DNA of 64,000 bases, taken from assembly GCA_949825065.1 (NCBI GenBank), contig OX463847.1, forward strand, positions 34,003,164 to 34,067,163. The letters are read 5' to 3'. This document shows positions 23,790 through 34,665 of this stretch, in pieces. The stretch comes from Odontocerum albicorne (lineage: Eukaryota; Arthropoda; Insecta; Trichoptera; Odontoceridae). Numbering within the stretch: the first letter of the stretch is position 1; every line of letters begins with the position of its first letter. Below the pieces are notes generated by a model. The model was not told the origin of the DNA. It ran no database searches and worked only from the letters and a program-made list of their open reading frames with translations. The position numbers were made by a program, and so were the translations under genes.

Positions 23790-24455
23790 TTCAGATTGGG
23801 AACTATTTCGAATTCAAAAGAACACGTGTTGATAAATAAAAATTTATAAAAATCAATTTAATAAAGATTTATACGAAATTTAATACAAGTAGTACAGAAA
23901 GAACGACAATGTAGAGAATACTTAGGGAATGTGACACAACCAAGTAAATTAAATTCTAAAAGATGGTTTAGAAAACTCATTTTGAGTAGGATATTATGCA
24001 TGTCGAGGTATACAGACATGGAGAGGAAATGTGAATTTGAATAAAATGGTATATTCTTTCTACTTAACACTATAAGGAGCAAAGCGTAATGGTGATGATG
24101 ATGCGTGTTTTTTTTACATTTTTTAAATGCAAATTAAATCAAGACGATAAAAACCGGTCTAAAAACCTAAAATATTGTATATAAAATACAATTTATCAAG
24201 ATCTTGGAATGAAGACTTAGTATAAAGTAGTTTTGACCTTAAATAAAACAGTTAATTACTTATTTAAAGCTCAATAAGAGAGTTTCGTGTGCGCAAATGA
24301 AAGATGTTTCACTCAACTCATTATTAGTCGGTGTTTACGCCAAAGCGTGACGTGAAATATCGTTCCGATATTGGGCCGCTCTGTTATTGCTGCCGGCCCT
24401 GTCGCGAGATTTAGTGGTATTCTCGCAAGTTTTAAATATGGTATTGTCGCGAGTT
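23790..24455. other. no gene seen
   Basis: Mostly AT-rich; the minus-strand frame 23858-24082 resembles nothing. Composition rises from about 24340 (ttgggccgctctgttattgc and ccctgtcgcgag) towards the next feature. Confidence 0.4.
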
Positions 24456-24694
24456 ATAACGATTTTGATGCGACGAGCAGAGTCGCGTCGACGAACACAG
24501 CTGGGCACAGACCGTCATCCGGATGACACCGAATACATCAAGAGGGAAAATAGCAAGCAATACTCTTCAACAACGAACCAGTGACAATAAGTTTTCGACC
24601 ACCGTGACCGACCTCTTCAGCCCAAACGAAGCTCCAGAGTCCTGGAACATCAGCAGAGCTCAGCCCATACATCCGACTCCCGCCTTCAACACCT
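24456..24694 (+). CDS. candidate host exon ending in a consensus splice donor
   Basis: This is the longest host-like coding patch in the window. One frame is open for about 80 codons, including DEQSRVDEHSWAQTVIR, MTPNTSRGKIASNTLQQRTS, FSTTVTDLFSPNEAPESWNI and SRAQPIHPTPAFNT. It stops at CCT|GTGAGT (donor GT at 24695), a perfect donor core. Composition is balanced and low in the Asn/Lys/Phe excess seen elsewhere. A second frame (24387-24584) overlaps, so the frame is uncertain. No domain is recognised and no acceptor was found. It could also be part of a retroelement. Confidence 0.3.
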
Positions 24695-25236
24695 GTGAGT
24701 ACCAATCCTCTTTTTCTCATCTGATAGTGTGGCGTTCGCTCCACCAGTCGGGTAAAAGGGACTTTCAAGAAGAATTAATACCGTATTGATTTATTTAATA
24801 CAAAAATATCAATTGTTGATGCGAGATTATATCTAATTCAAACAAAAAATTATATCTTGTCGAAAATTACTTATACTACACGTACACTCCAGCCGAGAAT
24901 ACATTTTAGCTTTTCCAGTTCACTGCTTTTTGTTTTTAAAGTCGTCTATCACTGTCCATTCCAGTCGACTCTTGAACCAACTACTATCTAATATAAGACT
25001 CTCACGATGTTAATGGTAATAAAAATACGTTTCATGTCCTTTCAGTGACATGCTAGGTATAGTCTGGTATCACTATCCTTTTTTCCTAACTCTCTTTCCT
25101 TCTCCTGGTTATCGATTATCTTATTAAATTAGTGTTATTTTTTGTTTTATGTTTTTTTTGTTTGCATAGTTTTTATCTACTTCATTAATATAAATCCCCC
25201 AACTTTCATTCAAAACTTTTTATAAATAATATATTA
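24695..25236. other. no gene seen
   Basis: Would be intron if the preceding exon is real. AT-rich with nothing recognised. Confidence 0.4.
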
Positions 25237-25547
25237 CTAGTTGCAACCCGTGAAATATTCACGGAAGTAAAACAAATTCTACATTTATTAAAATATATAT
25301 TCATAAATGTAAAATTTGTTTATATATATATCATTTATACATCGTCCCCTTTTATACCGGTTCAAAAATTGTTAGCTAGATATTTAAAATTCGTTCAGTA
25401 TCACAGACCCACCGAGATTCAAATTTCGGATTACTTTCGGAGAGAATCCAAGTATTCCTCTCTTGCTCTCTTGTATTCAAAATTCAATTCTCGTATTATT
25501 TCTTTGACGACAACCATCGTATGGGTTTTGGTCTATTTATACTATGA
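25237..25547 (-). mobile_element. non-autonomous Helitron, 311 bp
   Basis: On the minus strand it begins TCATAGTATAAATAGACC and ends in a perfect 7-bp-stem hairpin (CCGTGAATATTTCACGG) followed by GTTGCAACTAG. It sits between A and T with no target duplication. TC at the start, CTRR at the end with a hairpin just before, and A/T insertion are the diagnostic Helitron features. A copy of identical length is at 29031-29341, and a longer relative at 28465-29030 carries helicase sequence. Confidence 0.8.
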
Positions 25548-26267
25548 TTTGTCGGAAGAGGTTACCATTCAGCCATAACCCCTTCATATTGGACACTATA
25601 CAATAAATAAAAAAGTTCACGAGACAAAAAGAATTATAACAGTAAAAAATCATCGTTTTTTTAACTACAAACCATCACGCTGTTTCCTTGCTGGAGTAGA
25701 CAGAGCGCTACTTTATTATCTCGACATACTTACGATTTCTAATAATTCTTACATTTCATTACACTTGATCCAACTATACATTCCTAACCATGTAAACTTT
25801 TAAATGTAAAATAAAGCGTTTTAAAACATATCATTACCGTTTGAATTACGTGAATCGGTTACAATACTCACCTTTGATTGTAACTTATTTGAGGGAAACG
25901 ACCGGCTGAGTGCACCCGAGGCAGCACTAGCAGCGAAGGGTGTTTTCCTTTCCTACCCCTACCTCTTATGCGCTCCTGGTACATACTAACAAAATATTTA
26001 CTTACTCTTGGTCTGCTACGGAAAAGAGAAATAATATCCGCCGCTCTTAATAAACTATCAATACGTTCTATTTATCTGCCAACTTCAATAAGTTGTCCAA
26101 AATTTAAAAGCACACAAAGCATCGATAATATAATACATATTTTTATAATGTTTATAAGACATCAAAATTTTCAATACTGTTATATTGGAAATTTTAGATA
26201 AAATAAATTTAATTACCCTAATAACTAGGCAAACTGCTCTGAAGTATGATTTTTTTAAATTTGTGTT
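25548..26267. other. no gene seen
   Basis: A modest G+C rise near 25890-25960 without a long frame. The 77-codon frame 25968-26201 resembles nothing. Confidence 0.4.
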
Positions 26268-26690
26268 GATTTAGTTTAACACCCAGTGTATGGTAACCCT
26301 TTTGTGTTGCTTTAGTTTAACACCCAATGTATGGTAACCCTTTTGTGTTGCTTTAGTTTAACATCCAATGTATGGTAACCCTTTTGTGTTGATTTAGTTT
26401 AACACCCAGTGTATGGTAACCCTTTTGTGTTGCTTTAGTTTAACACCCAATGTATGGTAACCCTTTTGTGTTGCTTTAGTTTAACACCCAATGTATGGTA
26501 ACCCTTTTGTGTTGCTTTAGTTTAACACCCAATGTATGGTCTTTAGTTTAACGCCCAATGTATGGTAACCCTTTTGTGTTGCTTTAGTTTAACACCCAAT
26601 GTACGGTAACTCTTTTGTGTTGCTTTAGTTTAACGCCCAATGTATGTATGGTAACCCTTTTGCGTTGCTTAATTTAACGTCTTTTTTAAA
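26268..26690. repeat. 41-bp minisatellite, about 10 copies
   Basis: The monomer starts gctttagtttaacacccaat and continues gtatggtaacccttttgtgtt. Copies 1 and 4 share gatttag and cccagtg variants, so copies 1-3 and 4-6 form a 123-bp higher-order repeat. Copy 7 is truncated near 26540 and the last copies are diverged. A SINE-2 copy follows immediately. There are no spacers, so it is not a CRISPR array. Confidence 0.9.
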
Positions 26691-26691
26691 T

Positions 26692-26835
26692 AATAGATAT
26701 GGCCGAAGTGATAGGTATCCTTATACCCCCGAATACTAGGTGGGAAAAATGCCTGTGTCATTCGAGGGGAGTAGCGCAGCGAGGGGTTCGAATTAACGAC
26801 CTTCCACACGAAAGTCCAGCGCGTTACCGCGCGGC
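26692..26835 (-). mobile_element. SINE-2, tRNA-derived, copy 1 of 2
   Basis: The minus strand starts aggttcatggccgcgcggta (A box region) with a B box-like GTTAATTCGAACCCC, then tgcgctactcccctcgaat and a body ending tatcacttcggcc. It matches 43683-43835 throughout. It differs from SINE-1 in head and body, so it is a second SINE family. Confidence 0.65.
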
Positions 26836-27594
26836 CATGAACCTCTATAATTATTAGGCCAAACCTGGTAAAGAATCAGTTGAACTTTGATTTAATGTTT
26901 TTTTAATTTGAAAATCTCTGTCTTCTCAAAAGTTTTTAAAAAAGATAATACTTTGTTGACTATCCAGATTAGGATTTAAATCGATTAAGAGTCGTCTGTA
27001 ATAATCGATTTTTGTCTTACAATCAAAAATATAAAAAAACGAAAGGAGTAAAAAAACTTAAAATAGTGTTAGAACATCGTAAAAGTATCACGTTCACGAA
27101 AAATTTTCATAAATATCACATTGCAAATTCGAAAAGGTTTTTACGACTTCGAAAGAACACTTTTTTAGGTAAAAAGAACGATTTATAAAAACTTCTATTG
27201 CCAAACGACGAAAGGTTTTAATGTTTTTGTAATAAATAAGATTCCGGGAAATTGAACCAACTTTCCTTTTAAAGGAAAACGTACAAGTATTAAAGGAAAT
27301 TTTGTATATTATAGATTTTATCAAAATTCCGTTGATTCTAAGAAATTGAGAACAAAGGGAAAATTAATTAACCTTTTCCAATTTTCCTTCTTTTTGGGGA
27401 TGTTTTGAAGAGGGTTATTTGTATTTTTAAGGTTGTGTCACGTGCAAATTCAAGTGACTGAAATTATTTGTCGAAATCTCACTGAAACATTTTATACTCA
27501 TGTATTTTATATTATGCGTCCTGATTTAACTTTATGTATCTTTATAATGGTGTGTTATATCATTATAGAAATAACGTAACTTATGTCTAGCTGG
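26836..27594. other. AT-rich stretch, no gene seen
   Basis: Nothing recognised; the 76-codon minus frame 27094-27324 is Lys/Phe-rich and probably chance. Confidence 0.45.
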
Positions 27595-27950
27595 TGGCTA
27601 TTTTTTATGAATATGTTAACTATCACATATTGGAAAATCTACAAGGATTTTATTGTAGTTTGTCTTCCCTAAGAAAGTTTTCTGTGATTTTCTTACCACA
27701 TATGTTTTTTTCTAAATGTATGCATAATATCTCACTTTATATGAAAAATAATGTCCGGGTGATTGTCCGTCTTTGTGGGGTTCGTGGGCATGTGCTCACG
27801 TATATATTTATAGATTTCGTGGGGATGGAGGATTTATGCGACCACGTAATTTGCTTCATTTACTTTTGTCTGGTCGGTTGGAAGAGATTGCCGCCTCGCA
27901 ATAAGCCCGTCAGATTGTATTTGCAATAAAAGTGTTAAATAAATAAATAA
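27595..27950 (+). mobile_element. LINE-D 3' UTR with terminal tail
   Basis: Starts tggaaaatctacaaggattt and tgtcttccctaagaaagttt, a segment shared with 57895-57990. It runs through a G/T-rich part (tgtccgtctttgtggggtt) and ends tggtcggttggaagagattg, ccgcctcgcaataagcccg, and gcaataaaagtgttaaataa. The terminal part is the same tail carried by SINE-1 and by the LINE at 62640-63110. There is no tRNA-like head, so this is LINE rather than SINE. The 111-codon frame across it is accidental. Confidence 0.6.
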
Positions 27951-28464
27951 ATGCAGTTGCGGGCAAGTACCAAGTTTAATGCTTGCAGTTACTGAGTTCC
28001 TATCGTGTGTTTTTATAATATTTTTAATCTGTCAATAATAGTTAATAATCCATCAATAATCCCGAATAACAACGCAATTGAGGATAGTCTTCTCTAAACG
28101 ATGCTATTCAAATTGTTCTTTTATCGTCTCTTTTTTTTTGTATTATTGTATTATATATTTTTTGTAATATCAAATATTTTGTATTTCTGTTAATAATATT
28201 TGACTGATTGATTATCATTTTTCATTGTTATATCATTGATTTAATACGCCGTATGTGTTCTGAATTGTTTTACTTTTTTATATATTATAATTGTTAAATA
28301 AATAAACGTAAAGTTTGTAAAGAACACTTAAATGTCATATATATTTTAACTAAATAAATAAACAACAATCTTGGTTTTCGATATTTGCCGGTACCATTAG
28401 TCAAATAAATACGTACAATATTTTATTTTTTAATAGCATCCCTGTTTTGCACATTAATTTGAGA
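27951..28464. other. AT-rich stretch, no gene seen
   Basis: Nothing recognised. Confidence 0.5.
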
Positions 28465-29030
28465 CTAGTTGCAACCAGTGAAATATTCACGGAAGTAAAA
28501 CAAATTCTGCATTTTTGAAATACCGAATGGAGCAAGATCAGCTTAAAGTTTTTTGGGTTCATTAATGTTTAAAGTTTAAAATAAAAAAAAGTACATCTTG
28601 ATTGATGAATTATTTAATTCCCAAAAATCTCTTTATACACGATGTTTTGTGTATACATATAAACATTACTGTTGTTCAATTTAAATCGTTGATAAAGTTT
28701 TCCTTGAAGACTTGTTTCAGATATATTGACTTTAATGTTTTCGCGTTTCCGACATCGTGAAAAAGCCACATATAATTGTATGCATTCAAAAAAAGAGCAT
28801 AAGATAAATAAACACAAGTAATTATAAGGTTTAATATAATAGGAAATAAATTAATTACTTAATGAATAACAATTCAAAATAAATTGGCATCGTCCCCTTT
28901 TACACCGGTTCAAAAATCACGGACCAACCGAGGTTCAAATTTCGAAGTATTCCTCTCTCGCTCTCTTGTATTCAAAATTCAATTCTCGTATTCTTTCTTT
29001 GACGACAACCGTTGTGCGGGCTTTGGTCTG
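28465..29030 (-). mobile_element. Helitron, deleted copy retaining helicase C-terminus
   Basis: The 3' end on the minus strand is CTAG at 28465-28468, preceded by the family hairpin (one mismatch). The other side (28889-29025) is the 5' region shared with the 311-bp copies (gacgacaaccgttgtgcggg, ctcgctctcttgtattcaaa). The roughly 370 bp between holds the helicase remnant. The last 14 or so bases of the 5' end are missing, and the next Helitron starts exactly there in opposite orientation. Confidence 0.75.
28614..28817 (-). pseudogene. Helitron helicase, C-terminal end
   Basis: A 67-codon frame containing CIQLYVAFSRCRKRENIKVN, ISETSLQGKL and YTQNIVYKEIFGN followed by a stop. QLYVA-SR is helicase motif VI of Pif1-type enzymes, and the NIVYKEIF ending is the usual last block of Helitron RepHel proteins. 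Everything upstream (Rep, helicase motifs I-V) is deleted. It shows which protein family mobilised the 311-bp copies nearby. Confidence 0.75.
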
Positions 29031-29341
29031 TCATAATATAAATACGCCAAAACCCGTACGTTGGTTGTCGTCAAAGAAAGCATACGAGAATTGAATTTTG
29101 AATACAAGAGAGCGAGAGAGGAATACTTAGATTATCTGCGAAAGTAATTCAAAATTTGAATCTCGGTGGGTCCGTGATAACTGAACGAATTTCAAATACC
29201 TAGCTAACAATTTTTGAACCGGTGTACAAAGGGGACGATGTATAAATTATATATATAAACAAATTCTATATTTATGAATATATATTTTCATAAATGTAGA
29301 ATTTGTTTTACTTCCGTGGATATTTAACGGGTTGCAACTAG
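29031..29341 (+). mobile_element. non-autonomous Helitron, 311 bp, head to head with its neighbour
   Basis: Starts TCATAATATAAATACGCC and ends with a decayed hairpin (CCGTGGATATTTAACGG) and GTTGCAACTAG before T. It has the same length and order as 25237-25547. The base before it is G rather than A because it abuts the truncated 5' end of the reverse Helitron. Together the two form an 877-bp inverted pair with 5' ends at the centre. Confidence 0.75.
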
Positions 29342-31377
29342 TTTATATTATTTGAGATTGAGATATTATTCCGCCTAAATTTATGTAGTAGAATCATCAT
29401 CATAATCATCACCCTCACACCATCACTTATACCTATTGGAGAGAACACATTTTATTTTATTATTAAATATATTACATACAAAGCTCAAACGATATAATAT
29501 CGATATCATAGTCAATGGACGATGTTATAGAATGACACTTACCTTTCTAAGCCCACTGAAAAAATCGATCAGATTTTTCTATATAAGGTTATTCACAATA
29601 TCGTTGATAGCCTTAAAATATTGACTCAAATTGTTTTCCATCGTATTTCCTCAAATCGGACGCAATCTTCACATTGATTAACAATTATATTTATGTTATT
29701 ACTTGTAAACATTGTTGTAATTTTTTTTTAATATGACGGTATTGTAATAAAACGCCATTTTATACGGTCCTTGCATTATCGCAACATTATGGATCGGACG
29801 GCCCTTGCGCGCAATAACCACTTAGCAAGTACTGAGCTAGCTTTTTTTTTGTAATCCCTTCTCGATTATTTAATTATATTACATAATAAAAACTAATTTA
29901 AGTGGCCAAATATAAATATATGAATAACCAAGACACATTTTTTATTATACAGTACATACCTGTAAACATACACTCGTCAATGATGGCATTTTCTCTCAAT
30001 GTCTATTTGGCAGGTTACGGAATAATTAGGAAATTATCTTTTCTTCGAAGTTTTACTTTGATAAACCTATTAATGTTCACACTTTCCTGTAAATGAGTTA
30101 TATATATGGTATGTAGCTTGTAATCTACAAACGATTTCAAGCTACATAACATAAATAAATTTAAATCCATGGCACATTTTCCTTGTATTTTCCCGTAAAA
30201 CCATACTGTCGTCAATAATGTCTTCTGATGTAAGATAAGGTAAGGAAATGCAGGAAAAACGACGCTGGAAAATGGGAGATCTTTGTATTATCTGTACTCT
30301 AAGAGCTCAGTTCATGTATCCACGTATAGTTGTCGTTTGCAGGGCCTGACCTAAGGAAGTTTCAACCTTAGTATAAAAACAGAAGCAATCATCATAATCA
30401 ATGGTGCGACAACCTAAGGCGGATAATTTGCAACTATTCCATTTAGCCAAGGTAGCTCGGCTTTTTAAATCCGCTTCACCCTCCGAGTTCTTCGTCGAGT
30501 AGTATTAGTTTAGGGTTGCTGCACCCCATACGCTGTATATATCTCAAACACTGCAAAATACCTAATATCGATGGTTTGGACCATATTGGTATTCTATTAT
30601 AATGCATATAGCTCGGCATTATAATGTCCCTTCTATGTATTTCCTTCTCTGATTTGTCTGAAATTTTTTCTCATAAACTTCCAGTATTCGAATCGACAGT
30701 TGTAAATATATAGTTTTTACTTTGAAGTGGTATTTATAAATATTGAAACGTTTTCTTTATTTTATGGACTTAATTCATATTTATGTTTTACCCGTAAGCC
30801 CATAATGTCTTATATACCCGTAAATGCATACCGTCTTCTGTATCATTTTCTGTATTATAAAAATCTCTTGTTAGTTTTAGAAAGGTTCCGATAAAATTTA
30901 AAATGTTTAAATATTTTGAAATTTTGGTGATCCAGTTATCAAACTGTATGTCTATCAAGAGAAAATAAATAGAAAGTTATTCAACACTAATTTGTTATAC
31001 TAATTATCCCAAAAGCACTAAAACACTTTAGGTTAAGCAGTTCCTTAGCGCTAAGACGATGATAAATTCAGATGGTAAAAGGTCTTCAACTAAAACGAAT
31101 CTGGCATGCCTGGGTGCTTATAAATTAGCAACGGCACTGACAGAAGGTCACATATTACTAACTCTTGTTGAATTAATTTTCTTTGATAGGTAAGTTCTTC
31201 TTACGCCATTGTTTCAGACTACACAGATTTCAATATTTTGGTTGCATTTAACGTTAAAAACATTAAAAAAAAATTTAAGTTATAAGTTTTCAATATGATT
31301 AACTGAGTTGTCCTAAGCGGAATTTTTTTCCATTTATTTTACATGACTAGGAAATATACAATAATAACAAAGCAATG
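29342..31377. other. no gene seen
   Basis: About 2 kb of AT-rich DNA. Short frames near 29436, 29902 and 30015 resemble nothing. No recognised repeat, although a caatcatcataatcaatggtg-type segment near 30390 has the look of a worn interspersed repeat. Confidence 0.45.
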
Positions 31378-31905
31378 TTTTTAGACATATATTTCAATAA
31401 TGTTTGTAATTTGTTTTATCAAACACTGTTTATTCCCCTTTATGTAACGGTAGAACCTTACCGGTTTCAAGGTTTTCCCCTCATCACCAGGGAGCATAAA
31501 CAAAACTGAATTTTGTTCGAACTGGTACCAACATACACACTTCTAACGGTAAACATTCGGGTTGGGGAATATGGGTGGAGGAAGGCAGGAAACAATTTTA
31601 AAGTCAGTGCATCGGTGTGAGCATCTGACAAACACGTGTATTTCCAGAATCTCGCCGCTGCACGCTGAAGTTGTCTCCTACTTCCCTCCATCCATAATCT
31701 CCGACCCGAATGGTTACCGTTAGAAGTGTATATGTATGTACTAGTTCGAACAGAATTAAGTCTTGTTTGAGCTCCCTGATGATGAGGTGAAAATCTTGAA
31801 ACTGGTAGGGTTATAACGTTACATAAAGTGGAATGAACAGTGTTTAATAAAAACAAATAACAATGTCTTTAAACCTCCACAATGTTAATACCTTAACAAT
31901 TTATA
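31378..31905. repeat. 528-bp foldback element with about 200-bp arms
   Basis: The left arm (31378 to about 31592) and right arm (about 31669-31905) pair along nearly their whole length. Outer parts are the common arm family (ttgttttatcaaacactgtt and ccggtttcaagg against cttgaaactggtaggg, ataaagtggaatgaacagtg). Inner parts are specific to this locus (ttcgaactggtaccaac with cttctaacggtaaacattcgg against ccgaatggttaccgttagaag; ggtggaggaaggcagg against cctacttccctcc). The loop is about 75 bp. The 129-codon minus frame here follows from the hairpin and is not treated as a gene. Confidence 0.8.
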
Positions 31906-33304
31906 ATGTATTTCAATAATTATAAAAAAAACACATTCCCTTCCCCATCATTCTTAATTACTATATACAGATACCATGGACCTGCTGGCTAACTAACTAG
32001 AAATTCTGGCCAAGTCAACCAGCTTATCACATGTAAATGCTCGCACCATGGAAAAGAACATTAAAAACAATAACGTGGAAAACTAGAGAAAGATGAAATT
32101 TTCTCTTTTATAGTTTAAATAACAAACTTTCTATAAAAAAACACAATAGTCAGATACCACAAACAACAACTACACGCAAATTGGTATATGATTTACAAAT
32201 ACTAATAATTCTGCGTTTTAACGCAACAACCCCTGAAAAAAAGAAAATAAGCAAAAAATCAATTCATGGTTTTCCGTCATTATTAAGTACCCTTTAGTCA
32301 CTCCAAGAGCCTCTGTATTTTTATGCATATCTAAAAAACATTAAGAGAATGATTTTTTTCTTGCATATTTTGAGTCCCTTGAGTTGGACTACCTGCGTGC
32401 ACCGCTCACATTGCACTCAAAATCGCAACAGACCTGATCATTGGTTACGTGATGAAAGTACAAATAGAGTTTTCATTCAAGTCTTACGCCAACGACATTT
32501 GGATTTAAATATGCAAAAAAGATCCAACCAACATAAAAATAATTTTGTTTTTGAACTATCTATCAAATGACGACAATATGAGTATTTTGTTTCAACAAAT
32601 ACAAAAATATCTACAAATTGCTGGGAAAATGTTTAGACATCGGAATGAATTTCCGAAGAGGGGATTTGCAATGATTTTATATGCCTTGCGAGGAGTGGTT
32701 TAGAAAGCTAAAACCCTTAATGTGTAATACTTTTTTATTTTTTAATCAAAATAAATAGGTTTTTACGGTTTAATTTAACACCGATAAAATATATTGTACT
32801 AAACCCGATCTTACACTATCCAAATATTCTTAACAAGTAGAACGTGGGTTAGATTTTTCTTGATTACTCGTACATCCATTTTCATTCTGTCTAACAGACT
32901 GTCTGTGGGGAATACTGACGGAAAGATTAGCTTTGAATCGTGTTATTTTCAGTTCATGTTCATGGAATAATTTAAGGGTTTTTATGCATATTCGTTGCAG
33001 TATCATTAACCCTGATCAGTTTTATCAAACGGAAAAAAAATTACCTGTAGAAATTCTTTGACGTTAAACTTAGTCACTGATAAAATACTCGTTACAGTTT
33101 ACATATTTATTTAAATATTTAAATTTTGCAGCGACTAACGATCCATTTTATTTTATTTCAATGATCGAATGGATTTTTTGATACAAAAGATTAAAAAAAA
33201 ACAACAATTAATAAAAATGGATATTGACATGTAAGCAATGTCATACAATAGGAAAAAGCTTGTATAAAACAAACGACACATCAATGCAAAATCTAAACAC
33301 TTAC
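31906..33304. other. AT-rich stretch, no gene seen
   Basis: A 73-codon frame (32349-32570) resembles nothing. One TACTCGTA lies at 32865-32872. Confidence 0.45.
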
Positions 33305-33527
33305 ATTTCAATTTACCATTTAGACAGTCAATCGGAGCGTAGTTGTTATTGCGACAGGATTTTGAGTACTTGGGCTTTCAGGATGAATGACGTGTGGAAA
33401 AGATTTGTGTGGGCTCTTGAGTGTAGGTAGGTTTCTTCTTGTTGTTTTGATTTTCATTGTTTTGTATTTGCGTTTCTGTATATTTTTGTGTTCATTTTTA
33501 TTCTTATGATTGTGTGCGGTATATATA
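33305..33527 (+). pseudogene. LINE-E, last codons and 3' UTR, copy 1 of 2
   Basis: Reads PFRQSIGA-stop-LLLRQDFEYLGFQDE followed by a stop at about 33385, then a T-rich 3' UTR containing ttgttgttttgattttcatt and cttatgattgtgtgcggtat. The same protein end and UTR lie on the other strand at 54915-55540. A 22-bp duplication (atatcatatactcaacctta) follows at 33528-33570. Confidence 0.65.
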
Positions 33528-33674
33528 TCATATACTCAACCTTAAATATCATATACTCAACCTTAAATGACACCGCTGATCGCTCAGGTAGGGTTAAACA
33601 GTTATATAGACAAAACTAATTTTATGTGTTTCTCGAAGTTACACTAATTAAGAAGGTCAACCTTTATTCCGATC

Positions 33675-34255
33675 ATGTTGGGAAAGGGTGCGATTGAAGG
33701 TATTGAAAAGTCCACACAAACAAAAATGATGTGGGCATGGGTATCAAAACAATGGTCCAAGTTGAAATCAGAGCAGCTGCAGCAAATCAAAAAACTACTG
33801 AACTGTGAGACCCTGTCCCGGAATACCAAACTAAGAATATACAACTTGATCACTTTACCCGTAATAAGATATGGATCCGAAGCATAGGTTATGACACTCA
33901 AAGACCAATGAAAGTTACTGACCTTGAAAATCAACTCCAACGAAATATACTTGACCCAAAACATACTGCGTGAAAGTGGAACCTGAGATCTTATGAAGAA
34001 ACTAAAAAAATAACAAGACATCCACTAATTTCCAGCAACATAATTTCGCAAAGGTTGGTATGGATATCACGTGTAAGCAGAGCTCAGCTTACACGGTCAA
34101 GAAAGATTAATATGCAGCCCCAACAACGCGGAAAAAGGCCACTTGGCAGACGGAAACTTTGAAATAATCTACAGAAAGATCTTTGGAGGCTGAGGGTGGA
34201 GAGAGACTGGAGAAATATTATCCGGAAGATTTAAACTCTAGCGGAGTCCTATGGC
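33675..34255 (+). pseudogene. RTE-type LINE C-terminal region, broken
   Basis: The first open part (33675-33887) reads QTKMMWAWVSKQWSKL and SRNTKLRIYNLITLPVIRYG. After several frameshifts it continues like AWVMTLKDQ, ISQRLVWISRVSRAQLT and QRGKRPLGRR. This is the post-RT thumb and C-terminal region of an RTE-like protein (LRIY--L--PV--YGSEAW box). It is 5'-truncated, with at least three frame breaks. The minus-strand frame 33644-34021 is its shadow. Confidence 0.6.
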
Positions 34256-34444
34256 TAACTGATGTAAGTAAATGACTACATCATTATTGATTAAAATATT
34301 GGATGAATGGTTTTATGTATTTTTTTTATTGTAAACCTTAGTTAAGGCTTATTTTTTTTATTTTACATTTTCTTAAAGGTTGAGAACTAAGAGCATATGC
34401 AAATAAATATATTATACTTTCTTCTATTGGTCTTCTTTATTACC

Positions 34445-34665
34445 TCCTTCAACAACTTGTATTACACTTTTGTTGCATACGGCACAACTTGGTGGGCTTG
34501 TAAACATGTGGTGATCTCTTGTAACCAACCAAAAACATGTAATAGAACTTGAGTGAAACCAGACCTGAATCTGTTTTTCAAAACACTGTTCCAACGGAAA
34601 CCTAACTCGTAACCCCTGGATTGTAATACAGATGTATTACTAACCAGGGCATGCAGGTGACAGGT
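34445..34665 (-). mobile_element. SINE-1, near full length, diverged
   Basis: On the minus strand: head with tgccctggttagtaatac and ggggttacgagttaggtttc, body with caggtctggtttcactcaag, tail with ggttggttacaagagatcac, caagcccaccaagttgtgc and gcaacaaaagtgtaatac. It is strongly mutated, so an old copy. Confidence 0.6.

Noticed and set aside
26268..26690. CRISPR-like regular repeat
   Set aside because: Head-to-tail units with no spacers, in eukaryotic DNA: a minisatellite.
31467..31856. 129-codon minus-strand open frame
   Set aside because: It lies wholly inside the foldback arms and loop; similar frames recur in other copies of the arm, so it follows from the repeat.
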